A stretch of DNA of 64,000 nucleotides from Acidobacteriota bacterium (GTDB taxonomy: Bacteria; Acidobacteriota; Terriglobia; UBA7540). The notes beneath the pieces were generated by a model. That model did not search any database, was not told the origin of the DNA, and saw nothing but the letters and a program-made list of their open reading frames with translations. A program made the translations under genes and the position numbers. The DNA lies in the NCBI GenBank assembly GCA_021787735.1, contig JAJYLL010000006.1:26059-90058 (forward strand), in the 5' to 3' direction. Below, in pieces: positions 36,811 to 45,267 of the stretch. Position 1 is the stretch's first letter, and every line of letters begins with the position of its first letter.

Positions 36811-36984
36811 AGTTTGGTAGCGCAGAGTGGTTTTTGAACTCTGCGGCTTTTAGGGTTGGATAATATTTCATGATAAGGTGTTGTAGCTAACAGTAATGAC
36901 CGCGACATTGATATTGATAAACGCCGGTAACGGGCATTCAAATGAAGAACCGCAGAGTAATGCGCTCCGCGCACAACTCTGCGC
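36811..36984 (+). repeat. 174-bp direct repeat, copy 2 (MITE/REPIN-like)
   Basis: Same length and orientation as the copy at 36237-36410. Terminal hairpins CGCAGAGTG/AACTCTGCG at the left and CGCAGAGT/ACTCTGCG at the right. In this copy the outermost bases form an imperfect terminal inverted repeat, AGCGCAGAGT and AACTCTGCGCT. No duplicated target bases are obvious. Confidence 0.85.
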
Positions 36985-37040
36985 TCGCCCAGCTGTCGAG
37001 GTTACGCAACGCAATGGAGTTTTGGCGACAGACGGCATGA

Positions 37041-38297
37041 TCACTGAGGCAGGCTTTGCGCCGACATTCCTGTCTTTGCCAGTTCCGCGCGCAACCGGTT
37101 CTCATCCAGAAACCCGACGTGATACGCGGCGATCCTTCCGGTCTTGTCCACTAGGACCAGCGTGGGAATGTCCCTCACCTCGTAGTTGCGGGCGGCGCTC
37201 TCTCCATCCACCAAACTTGGAAAATTCTCGCCGGTTCTGCGCAGGAAGGCTTTGACCAATTCGGGTGCCTGGTTGGTAATCCTGACGACGGCCAAGGAGC
37301 TGCGTGCCTGCTCTTTCTCCAGTTTCTCCAGTTCGGCCTCTTCCCGCCTGCACGGTCCGCACCAAGTCGCCCAAAAATCAAGCAGCACAGTCTTGCCTCT
37401 CAGGCTTTCCAAGGAAAGCGATTTGCCCCGTAGATCCTTCAGGCTGAATCCGGGTGCCGCCTTCCCGGTCATTCGTGCGCTTAAGGCGCGATCCTGCGCT
37501 TCGGACCGTTGCTTCAGGGTTTGCAGCCACTCCGGCGGGGGGCTGTTCAGTTCAAAGGAGTTGAAAGTTACGACCCATCGCTCCATGAGATGAGGATTTG
37601 GGCGGTCCGCGTCGTTGAACTTGCTGAAGCTGGTGCGCAGAACAAGGTAACTTGCCTTGTCTATCCATAGTGTCTCCAAATTGCCCACACGAATCTCCGG
37701 CTTTCCTTGCTCACGGCGCCAATGAATTTGAATGATGTCGCAGCGGTTGTTTTTGCCATTGGCGAAAACGTAACCTTCCCCAAGTAGACTCGCCGACGTT
37801 ACGTTTTCCGGGAGCTTGTGGAAACGATAAGGGTCTGCCCCAGGCATTCCGAGCCTGAGGCTCGGCGAAGCCGGTCCATTCCCGGCGATCTTCGCCATCT
37901 GGCCCAATTTGAATCGGGAGCCTGTTGTCTCGGGCGTGCCCGCTGACGCTTCCTCTACGGAATTGGTATATCGGTACTCGGATCCACGGACCTCGATTGT
38001 CATCTGTTGCGTGCCTGTGAAATCGTACGACTTCAGCTTTGCATATTTGTCTCCGACTCGGCTCAGGATCGCCCAGAGCCTCGGAGGTCCGCCGACGCCT
38101 TGACGCAGAGCCGGGACCGAGTCACCTGACAGACTGTCTTGGCACATCCCGCTGATTTCCTGAGTTGGCCCAAGCACCATCACCGCGAGCGGTAGAACGA
38201 CCAGAAATCTCAGCACAGCAACGTAAATGGCTGCCGCAAAGCCGCTCCATCTGTAGTTGTCTATGGCGCTTTGTTTGGGATCAAGGGAAGCCTTCAT
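37041..38297 (-). CDS. Membrane-anchored TlpA/ResA-like thioredoxin-domain protein
   Basis: 418 residues from ATG 38297. One N-terminal membrane helix (about 22-43, AAIYVAVLRFLVVLPLAVMVL). A middle domain (about 70-265) contains TGTQQMTIEVRG and ETLWIDKASYLVLRTSF, resembling the outer-membrane-lipoprotein-sorting type beta fold. The C-terminal thioredoxin domain has APGFSLKDLRGKSLSLESLR, then FWATWCGPCRREE with Cys313 and Cys316, and a cis-proline region VRDIPTLVLVDKTGRI. Likely a periplasmic thiol-disulfide reductase. The two-domain form is common in Acidobacteria. Confidence 0.88.
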   Translation of the reverse strand: MKASLDPKQSAIDNYRWSGFAAAIYVAVLRFLVVLPLAVMVLGPTQEISGMCQDSLSGDSVPALRQGVGGPPRLWAILSRVGDKYAKLKSYDFTGTQQMTIEVRGSEYRYTNSVEEASAGTPETTGSRFKLGQMAKIAGNGPASPSLRLGMPGADPYRFHKLPENVTSASLLGEGYVFANGKNNRCDIIQIHWRREQGKPEIRVGNLETLWIDKASYLVLRTSFSKFNDADRPNPHLMERWVVTFNSFELNSPPPEWLQTLKQRSEAQDRALSARMTGKAAPGFSLKDLRGKSLSLESLRGKTVLLDFWATWCGPCRREEAELEKLEKEQARSSLAVVRITNQAPELVKAFLRRTGENFPSLVDGESAARNYEVRDIPTLVLVDKTGRIAAYHVGFLDENRLRAELAKTGMSAQSLPQ

Positions 38298-38597
38298 GTG
38301 AACTGTTCCTCCACATTGCCAACCTCGGACAGACTCAATACTAACACAGATAAGGATAACTTCGATGCCCTCGGCCTTCACGCCAAAAACAAATCAATAT
38401 AGAAGGTGACGTAGAGTTTTTGCCGCGTCCCCGCCGATGAAACTCTCCGGACCTGGCTCCCCTCAGCTTGATGATTTTGGCGCCTCTTTATGCCGGTGCT
38501 CACAACTGCAGGCCGTGTCGCAAGCCTGCCTTTAGTTGGCTGGCGGAACCCTTTCAGCGCATACATTCCAGAACACGTCACGCATGCCCCCACCCCT

Positions 38598-38715
38598 GAA
38601 GATATGGGCCATTCTTTCGCCCCTCCGGGGCTTTGCGGGTTTTAACTCGAATCGATTCCCATGGCTCACGCCGTGGGCTAAATTCTTTCGGCCCTCCGGG
38701 CCTGAGGACTCGGGC
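38598..38715. repeat. Intergenic block of three consecutive hairpins
   Basis: Three short palindromes in a row: GCCCCTCCGGGGC, then CCCATGGCTCACGCCGTGGG, then GGCCCTCCGGGCC. A minus-strand frame crosses the block but reads as low-complexity repeat sequence, so it is not called. It lies in the 480 bases between the thioredoxin-like gene and the ArsR promoter, which otherwise hold no gene. Confidence 0.4.
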
Positions 38716-38741
38716 CAAATGGCCACGACCAATTATATGCC

Positions 38742-38771
38742 TTGACAAGCATATACGTTATGGAGTATATG
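38742..38771 (+). promoter_or_regulatory. Promoter and ArsR-type operator
   Basis: TTGACA (38742-38747), an 18-base spacer, then TATATG (38766-38771). The inverted repeat CATATAC (38750-38756) and GTATATG (38765-38771) spans spacer and -10, as for an autorepressing ArsR protein. Start would fall at about 38778, the most family-like ATG, suggesting a leaderless mRNA. Confidence 0.65.
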
Positions 38772-38777
38772 AAGGGA

Positions 38778-39161
38778 ATGGAATCCGTATTCGACATTAT
38801 TGCAGAGCCGAACCGCCGCGCCATATTGAGTCTGCTGCTCGCTTCACAACAGTCGGTGGGAGAGATCGAGCGCCGACTTGGCATGCCGCAGCCAACCGTC
38901 TCAAAGCACCTGCGGGTGCTGCGAGAGGCCGGTTTTGTGGAATCCGCGGTGGACGCGCAACGGCGTCTCTATCGGCTGAGGCCGGAACCACTGCAGGAGT
39001 TGGATGCCTGGCTGGTTCCCTTCCGGCGGTTCTGGTCCGCCCACGTGGATGCTCTGGAACGCCACCTCGACCGCATGGACCAGTCAACACGAACGAAGAA
39101 GAAGGCAAAGAGAGGACGACGCGGCCCAAACCGCGAACGTGACAAAGGAGAAGCGAAATGA
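38778..39161 (+). CDS. ArsR-family transcriptional regulator
   Basis: 127 residues from ATG 38778; ATGs at 38760 and 38769 are in frame but lie inside the operator. Winged helix: MESVFDIIAEPNRRAILSLL, then SVGEIERRLGMPQPTVSKHL and RVLREAGFVESAVDAQRRLY. No metal-binding cysteine pair is visible, so it is of the type linked to SRPBCC and VOC genes rather than arsenic sensing. The C-terminal 25 residues are very basic. Four-base overlap with the VOC gene. Probably represses its own operon. Confidence 0.9.
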   Translation: MESVFDIIAEPNRRAILSLLLASQQSVGEIERRLGMPQPTVSKHLRVLREAGFVESAVDAQRRLYRLRPEPLQELDAWLVPFRRFWSAHVDALERHLDRMDQSTRTKKKAKRGRRGPNRERDKGEAK

Positions 39162-39550
39162 AAATCAAGCTGACCAGCGTGTACGTGGACGACCAGGACA
39201 AGGCCCTGCGCTTTTATACGGAGGTACTGGGCTTTGCAAAGAAGGCCGATTTTAGCCAGGGCCCATTCCGCTGGCTGACCGTGGCATCGCCCGAGGAACC
39301 GGACGGCACTGAATTGCAACTGGCGCTGAACGATAACCCCGCGGCCAAAGCGTACCAGCAGGCAATGTTCCAACAGGGCCAGCCCGCGGCTATGTTCTTC
39401 ACCGACGACGTCAAGGGCGACTACGAGCGAATCAAGGCCCGCGGCGCCGAGTTCACCATGCCGCCCACGGACGTGACGGCCTCAACCATTGCAATGCTGA
39501 AGGACACCTGCGGCAACCTTATTCAGCTCACGCAGTTGAAACGCTGGTAA
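39158..39550 (+). CDS. VOC-superfamily (glyoxalase/bleomycin-resistance-type) protein
   Basis: 130 residues with two beta-alpha-beta-beta-beta modules: IKLTSVYVDDQDKALRFYTE, LGFAKKADF, GTELQLAL, PAAMFFTDDVKGDYERIKAR and DTCGNLIQLTQL. The metal ligands of glyoxalase I are only partly recognisable. The start overlaps the arsR stop (ATGA). It probably acts on a small electrophile, or binds one, in the same stress-induced operon. Confidence 0.88.
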   Translation: MKIKLTSVYVDDQDKALRFYTEVLGFAKKADFSQGPFRWLTVASPEEPDGTELQLALNDNPAAKAYQQAMFQQGQPAAMFFTDDVKGDYERIKARGAEFTMPPTDVTASTIAMLKDTCGNLIQLTQLKRW

Positions 39551-39574
39551 GTAAGGAACCCAAGGGGGGAGAAG

Positions 39575-40101
39575 ATGACCAACCGCGAGCAGTACGAACC
39601 GGGCCCGGCCAGCGAGGCGCAGGTTCACAAGGACGGGGAGAAGTGGACGTTGATTCTTACGCGAGAGCTGCGCCACCCCCCCCGGAAAAAGTGTGGCAGG
39701 CGCTGACCGACCCGGCGCATCTGCGCGAATGGGCTCCCTTTGAGGCCGATGGGAGCCTGGGCACGGTTGGAACGGTGAATTTGACCTGGGTGGGAACGGA
39801 GCGGGCTATCGAAACAAAAGTGACGCGAGTTGATGGTCCGACGGTTCTGGAGTACGGCGATATGCGGTGGGAACTGGAAGCCATTGGAGGCGGCACGCGC
39901 CTGACTCTGTGGCACAGCATCGATCGCCGGTTCATCTCATGGGGCACGGCGGGCTGGCACATTTGTTTCGACGTTCTGGATCGGCTTCTCGGCGGAGCTC
40001 CTATCGGCCGCATCGCTGGCGGCGAGGTCATGAAGTCCGGCGGCTGGCAGCGGCTGAACACCGAGTACGCCAAGCAGTTCGGTATTAAGCGCGCAGACTG
40101 A
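39575..40101 (+). pseudogene. SRPBCC/AHSA1-type protein, frameshifted at a C8 run
   Basis: ATG 39575 with GGGGGAGAAG upstream begins MTNREQYEPGPASEAQVHKD and runs through KWTLILTRELRHPP. It then leaves frame in a run of eight C (39676-39683). The remainder (EKVWQALTDPAHLREWAPFE, then WELEAIGGGTRLTLWHSIDR and GGWQRLNTEYAKQFG) is in another frame to 40101. Six or nine C would restore one AHSA1-like protein of about 174 residues. Taken alone, the downstream frame would start at 39643 with an improbable N-terminus. Either a homopolymer error or a slippage site. Confidence 0.8.
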
Positions 40102-40155
40102 TTGCACAGTTTGTACCAGTTACTTACGCGAAATATTCTCTACGAGGAGAAACCT

Positions 40156-40602
40156 GTGAGCACAAAGAAGGAATCGCAGAAGTTCAAGGGGTTCACGGCG
40201 GAGGAAAAAGTCGCGATGAAGGAGCGCGCCAAAGAGCTGAAGGCGGAAGCGAGCGCCACCAGGGACAGGGCGGCCGGAGAAAGCGATCTACTGGCAAAGA
40301 TAGCTGAGATGCAGGAATCGGACCGCGCCATGGCCAGGCGGCTCCACGAGATCATCTCAGCCAGCGCGCCAGCCCTCCTGCCGAGAACCTGGTACGGGAT
40401 GCCGGCCTACGCCAGGGATGGCACCGTCGTCTGCTTCTTCCAAAGCGCGCAGAAATTCAAATCGAGGTACGCGACCTTCGGGTTCAGCGACAAGGCGAAC
40501 CTGGACGAAGGAGCTATGTGGCCGACCGCCTTCGCGCTGAAGGAGTTGACCCCCGCTGAAGAGAAAAGGATCACTGCGCTGGTGAAGAAGGCCGTAAGTT
40601 GA
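40156..40602 (+). CDS. DUF1801-like protein
   Basis: 148 residues from GTG 40156, which has GAGGAGA 6 bases before it. The N-terminal half is charged and helical ([20 protein letters not shown]). The C-terminal half matches the DUF1801/YdhG fold ([20 protein letters not shown], then [20 protein letters not shown] and [17 protein letters not shown]). Relatives are found as the last gene of ArsR-SRPBCC-VOC clusters, as here. Biochemical role unknown. Confidence 0.8.
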   Translation: MSTKKESQKFKGFTAEEKVAMKERAKELKAEASATRDRAAGESDLLAKIAEMQESDRAMARRLHEIISASAPALLPRTWYGMPAYARDGTVVCFFQSAQKFKSRYATFGFSDKANLDEGAMWPTAFALKELTPAEEKRITALVKKAVS

Positions 40603-40869
40603 AGACTAAGTTTGCAAGTTGCGCGGGAACTCGCCTTGTAGCGCGTGGCCTCACGAAGCGAAAGGCTTTTATTGAGGTTCAGGGCTGGCAATCCGCCAGG
40701 TCCTCTCCGGGGCATATAGAGTTCAAAATTCCAGATCCACGATTGCAGAAAAGGCGTCGGCGCGGATGGCAACGGACAAAAGGTCGCGCTCGGGACCTGA
40801 CTCTTACTTTTATGATTGGCGTTGCCAGAACCTGAACGACCATCCCTGGCTGTCGAACGTACTCGGCAC
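40603..40869. other. Intergenic, no gene recognised
   Basis: Nothing recognisable lies between the DUF1801 gene and the terminator at 40870. Short frames here lack domains and ribosome sites. Confidence 0.4.
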
Positions 40870-40903
40870 AAAAAAAGGGCGCCCCGACAGCATCGGGGCG
40901 CCC
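40870..40903 (-). terminator. Rho-independent terminator of the TonB receptor gene
   Basis: On the minus strand a perfect 11-base stem (GGGCGCCCCGA / TCGGGGCGCCC, 40877-40903) with a 5-base loop is followed by seven T. It begins about 20 bases after the receptor stop at 40924. Confidence 0.93.
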
Positions 40904-40923
40904 AGGACCTGAATCAAACAGCA

Positions 40924-43900
40924 CTAGAAGCTGATACGCAAACCAAAACGGAATTGCCGGGATTGACCGCCTGCGAAAGTGTCACTCCCGGAATCCGTCC
41001 CTGAAATCTGCCCGAAGCTCGAGCTGTTAACATCCGTGTCCGGGCCAAGGAAATGTGGAGTGTTGCTTATGTTGAACGCCTCCGCCCGGAACTGCACATC
41101 CAGCCTTTCCGTGATTTTAAAGGTGCGGAAAACGCTCAGGTCCATATTGACCACACCAGGAACGCGCAGGGTGTTCCGGCCCACGGTGCCAAACCGCACT
41201 TCATTTACCGGGGCGAACGCCGAGGTATCGAAGTAGGTGCAGCCAGGGTCCGGACCCGTACAGCCGGTGTAGCGAAGCTTGCCCACCTGGTCAGGCGTCT
41301 GCGCGTTGTCCGGCATATTCAACGAGGCACCGGAAGCGCCCAGTGTAGTGCGCCTCCCCATGAAGGCGCTGAACATACCGTTGATCTGCCACCCGCCCAG
41401 GATCGCCCCCGTGGGGCCGCCGTTTTTGGCCCACTTCTTGCCGCTGCCGAAGGGGAGTTCGTACATATAGCCAAGCTCGAAGTTGTGGGGGATATCGAAA
41501 TCCGCTGAAGCGCGGTTACGACCCCACCCCAAATTCGATGGCCACAAGGTCTCGGTCCAGTCACTGTATTCTGCCATGTCGATGGCATGCGAGTAAGTGT
41601 AAGCGCCCTGGAGAAGCAGGCCGCTTGTGAGGTGCCGGCTGAGGCTGACTTGCAGGGAGTTGTAGTTGGCTCCCAACATGCCGTCATACACCCGGGTTGA
41701 TGCCGTACGTCCGAATTTGACAAAGAGCGGCTGCCCATCCTCGCCGGCGCCGGGTATTTGTCCGGCGTTTATGTCGCGGAACGCGAAGGCTCTGGTGTCT
41801 TTGGTTCCCACGTATCCAACCGATAGGTTGGTGTTGCCCGGCAGCCTACGTTCGACAATGAGGTTCCAGGATTGAATGTAGCCGCGGTGCAACTCCGTGT
41901 TCGCCTGAATATAGCCGTCTTCCGCCGCATTCGGCAACGGAATCCCGCCGGTTTCGTTGATGTTGAAGTTGAGGATACTGGGAATGCCGACAGTGGTACC
42001 CAACGGGGCATTCTGAACTCCATCCGCCACATAGGTGGGGTCCGTGGTGACAGGCTGGAAGCCGTTGACGCCCGAAAAAGACGCTACAACCGTCAGCGGG
42101 AACCAACCGCGCAGCGCCTGAGCACCAAACGGGTGGGGGTGGTAAGTAATGCCGTAGCCGCTACGGATCACCGTGTTTGAGTCAAACTGATAGGCGACGC
42201 CGATGCGGGGGGCGAAGAGCTTTTTGCTGAAAGTGATCCCGTTGTACCGCGGAACGCCACCCCGTCCGCCAACCAGGGCCTTATTGGTATTGGGGTCATA
42301 CGATTCGAGTCCCATCCCGGCGGAGCGTTCGCGGTTAGGATAGAGCTCCCAACGCACTCCCACGTCGAGGGTGAGCTTGGGGCTGAAATGCCACTTGTCC
42401 CGGACATAGAGAGCCCACTGGTTCTCCAAGCTGTTCATCTTGATAAGCTGGCTGCTCTTTCCCGAATCACTGGGTATCCCCATCAGAAACGAAGCCAGGC
42501 TGTTCTGGTCGTTCTCAAACGTTGGAATGCCTCCCTGGAACCCGACCGTTGCTGCGAGAGCTGAGGGGTTCAGAGCCGTCACCCCCGAACCGAAGCTAAA
42601 GGCGCCGCGCGGTCCGTCGCCCAGTTCCGGCTGGTAGTGGTTCATCAAGTAGTGTATGAGCTGGAAACCGAACCGGATCTCGTGATTGCCTTTCAACTTG
42701 GTCGCGTTGACGTTGAAGGTGTACGTCTGGTCGTTGCGGCGGGCAGGGTTCCAGCTTTCCGGATTGCCCATGTCTGACCAGGAGGTGTAAAACGCGGGCA
42801 TGCCGGCTTCGAGACGAGTGGGGCCGTTGGTTCCAGGAATCCCCAACACCTGTGAGCCGAAGTTGATGCCGCTGAGCTCGTCAAGGGGATCGCAGTGCTG
42901 GCCCCACCGGTTCCAGCCGAGCGTGGCGTCAGCCAGGAACGTGGGTGTGAACGTATAGGTCGTCCCGATAGCTGCAATCTGAACTTGAGTGTGACACCCA
43001 CCCAGGCCGCCATCGCCTATGTCCGCGCCGCCGGCTGCGCCGAGCTGGGACCCGGCGGACGTGAACTGCGCGAGCATGGTGCTGTACTTGAACCAGAGCT
43101 GGTGCCGTTCATTCCGGTTCCAGTTGACCTTTTCGTCCAAATTGTTGCGGTTCAATTTCTGCGTGCCGGAAACGTAGTAGTTGTTGAAATCTCCAGCATT
43201 AGGCTGATTGGGAGCAGGAACCAGAGCTAACAGCTTCATCATGGGCCCATTCAGCCGGGCCGTAGGAATCACGTTGATCTGCCCGCCCGAGGAAATCACG
43301 GAACGGCCTGTGCCATCGGGATTTCCTGTGTAGGGATCGAAGATCATCCCTTCTTGCAGCGGCACCGTGGCGCCCTCGGTGGTTGGAACCATGATGGGAC
43401 TGCCCGAGGCATCGAGAATTTGCGGGCCCAGGAAACGCGACAAGTTGCCGGACCGGAGGTCAAGCGCCGGGACCGATGCGAGGACAGCCTTGTTCACCCG
43501 CTCAAAAGTGCCGTCCCAGTCGGTAAAGAAGAACAGCTTGTCTTTCTTGATAGGTCCGCCGAGGGCCCCACCGACGAAATTCATGATGGTTTTAGGTTTT
43601 CGCGTGATACCGGCGCGATTTTCATCCCATGTGAACGCCCGGGTGGCGCTGTTTTCGTCGTAGAAGTGAACGCTGCCGTGGAACTCGTTGGTCCCGGACT
43701 TGGTAATCACGTTGATTGCCGCCCCGCCTGTCTGTCCCTGCTCGGCATCGAAAGCGTTGGTGGAAACGTTGACCTCCTCAATGCTTTCCGGCGGCGGAAC
43801 GTACACGACGTTGTGAGGCATCGTCACCAAGACATTGGCCGCACCGTCCACAAGTTGGTTGTTTGCACCGCGCGCCGTGCCGTTGATGTTGGTTGTAAGA

Positions 43901-44451
43901 TCGCGCGAAGGCATATCAGCCTCAGCGTTCTGAAACCGTCCCGGGGTGGCGCCCGGAACGAGATTCATAAGACTCTGGTAGTTGCGGAAGCGGGAGAGAG
44001 GAAGGTTCTTCACTTCCGTCGCATTGATGTCTGTTTTTACAGCCCCAGAGGTGGTCTGCAAGAGGGCTGCGCTGGCCTGCACAGTAACGGCCTGAGTCAC
44101 CGACCCCACCTCTAAGCTTACGTCGATGCTGGCGGTAGTGTTGACCAAAACACCGATACCCTTTTGTGTGTAAGGTCTGAACCCGCTTTTGGTAACCGTA
44201 AGATCATAGGCTCCTTGCAACAGGTTCCTAAACGAGTAGAGGCCCGAGGCGTTCGTGGTTGTGTGGAGCGTAAGGCCCGTGTCGGTGTTCTTAGCCGTCA
44301 CGGCCGCTTCAGGCACCACAGCGCCTGTCTGGTCAGTTACGGTTCCAGCCAGCGAGCCGTATAGGGTCTGCCCTCTGGCTTGCGGGGCTAAAATCGGTGC
44401 CAGGATGAAGCCGACACCCAAAGCAAGTACTAACACGAATCTCTTCGCCAT
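40924..44451 (-). CDS. Oar-like TonB-dependent receptor
   Basis: 1175 residues with signal peptide MAKRFVLVLALGVGFILAPI. Residues 30-115 are a carboxypeptidase-regulatory domain (GSLAGTVTDQTGAVVPEAAV). The plug domain follows (LPLSRFRNYQSLMNLVPGAT, INGTARGANNQLVDGAANVL, then VNVSTNAFDAEQGQTGGAAI and NVITKSGTNEFHGSVHFYDE). A long beta barrel ends in RFGLRISF with a terminal Phe, as outer-membrane proteins require. ATG 44451 has GGAGGAGAG upstream. Substrate unknown, probably a sugar or peptide. Five 46-bp tandem repeats lie 83 bases upstream of the start. Confidence 0.93.
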   Translation of the reverse strand: MAKRFVLVLALGVGFILAPILAPQARGQTLYGSLAGTVTDQTGAVVPEAAVTAKNTDTGLTLHTTTNASGLYSFRNLLQGAYDLTVTKSGFRPYTQKGIGVLVNTTASIDVSLEVGSVTQAVTVQASAALLQTTSGAVKTDINATEVKNLPLSRFRNYQSLMNLVPGATPGRFQNAEADMPSRDLTTNINGTARGANNQLVDGAANVLVTMPHNVVYVPPPESIEEVNVSTNAFDAEQGQTGGAAINVITKSGTNEFHGSVHFYDENSATRAFTWDENRAGITRKPKTIMNFVGGALGGPIKKDKLFFFTDWDGTFERVNKAVLASVPALDLRSGNLSRFLGPQILDASGSPIMVPTTEGATVPLQEGMIFDPYTGNPDGTGRSVISSGGQINVIPTARLNGPMMKLLALVPAPNQPNAGDFNNYYVSGTQKLNRNNLDEKVNWNRNERHQLWFKYSTMLAQFTSAGSQLGAAGGADIGDGGLGGCHTQVQIAAIGTTYTFTPTFLADATLGWNRWGQHCDPLDELSGINFGSQVLGIPGTNGPTRLEAGMPAFYTSWSDMGNPESWNPARRNDQTYTFNVNATKLKGNHEIRFGFQLIHYLMNHYQPELGDGPRGAFSFGSGVTALNPSALAATVGFQGGIPTFENDQNSLASFLMGIPSDSGKSSQLIKMNSLENQWALYVRDKWHFSPKLTLDVGVRWELYPNRERSAGMGLESYDPNTNKALVGGRGGVPRYNGITFSKKLFAPRIGVAYQFDSNTVIRSGYGITYHPHPFGAQALRGWFPLTVVASFSGVNGFQPVTTDPTYVADGVQNAPLGTTVGIPSILNFNINETGGIPLPNAAEDGYIQANTELHRGYIQSWNLIVERRLPGNTNLSVGYVGTKDTRAFAFRDINAGQIPGAGEDGQPLFVKFGRTASTRVYDGMLGANYNSLQVSLSRHLTSGLLLQGAYTYSHAIDMAEYSDWTETLWPSNLGWGRNRASADFDIPHNFELGYMYELPFGSGKKWAKNGGPTGAILGGWQINGMFSAFMGRRTTLGASGASLNMPDNAQTPDQVGKLRYTGCTGPDPGCTYFDTSAFAPVNEVRFGTVGRNTLRVPGVVNMDLSVFRTFKITERLDVQFRAEAFNISNTPHFLGPDTDVNSSSFGQISGTDSGSDTFAGGQSRQFRFGLRISF

Positions 44452-44533
44452 GCTTCTCTCCTCCGATTAAAGTTTTAGGCCAAGACGGTAAACGACGCTC
44501 AGGAAGATAATCTTCAGATTGGGTTGGTCTTCA

Positions 44534-44763
44534 GGAACTGATCCTTGGGACAACCGCCATGAAAACGATTGCTATGAAAGGAAATGATTTTCGGAACGAC
44601 CCGTATCAAAAGGATCGTTATGAAAGGAAATGATTTTCGGAACGACCGCTATTAAAAGGATCGCTATGAAAGGAACCGACTTTTGGAACGACCCGGATGA
44701 AAAGGATCGTTATGAAAGGAAATGACTTTTGGAACGACCGCTATTAAAAGGATCGCTATGAAC
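44534..44763. repeat. Five tandem 46-bp repeats upstream of the TonB receptor
   Basis: Units begin GGAAATGATTTTCGGAACGA or close variants at 44534, 44580, 44626, 44672 and 44718. Two subtypes alternate: one with CCGCTATTAAAAGGATCGCT (units 3 and 5, unit 1 similar) and one with CCCGTATCAAAAGGATCGTT (units 2 and 4), so the true period may be 92 bp. 46 is not a multiple of three. Each unit has AAAAGGA six or so bases before an ATG on the plus strand, giving short dead-end peptides. There are no spacers, so it is not CRISPR. Confidence 0.9.
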
Positions 44764-45267
44764 GCGACTACCCTATTTAAACTATTCCAACTCTGCGAAA
44801 CAATTATCTGTCTAAATAATCCATTGTCAAGAGGATTTTTTACAGTGCTATTAGCTCATTAAAAGTCCGGTTGAATTAGCAGGTGATCTGTCCGCTGAAG
44901 GCGGTGGGGTGATCGAGGTGCTGGATGACGCCGCCGGCGAAGCCTGCCACGCGCAGTTGGTGGAGGCGGAATCGGCCCGGACGGGGGAAACTCCTTCGGG
45001 GAAGATGCCGCTTCGATCACGCCGAATCTGAAGTGCCCATCTATTTTCTCCTAGTGGACACCATCGAAGTGCCCACTTATCGCACAGCCGTCCAGACGGT
45101 CAGAACCGGACGCTCACGGCTTGTGCGAGCTGAGTACTATTCCTCCCGTGCGTAGTGACAAACAACAATGCTCAAACTGCACGCAACCTTCGAATAGATC
45201 AAGGAAACCGAAAGGGAGATTGCCGAGGAATTCCCGGCCCAGTCCAAAAGAGCAAGCAGCACAGCCG
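44764..45267. other. Intergenic, no gene recognised
   Basis: An AT-rich part (44764-44880) is followed by GC-rich sequence whose frames (for example 44925-45155 on the plus strand) have no recognisable domain. It could be decayed coding sequence. Confidence 0.35.

Noticed and set aside
36149..36974. Two minus-strand frames with the same N-terminus (36149-36400 and 36774-36974)
   Set aside because: The similarity comes from the 174-bp repeat; no ribosome site or domain, so they are not paralogous genes.
44534..44763. CRISPR array
   Set aside because: Units are contiguous 46-bp repeats with internal variation and no unique spacers; no cas genes nearby.
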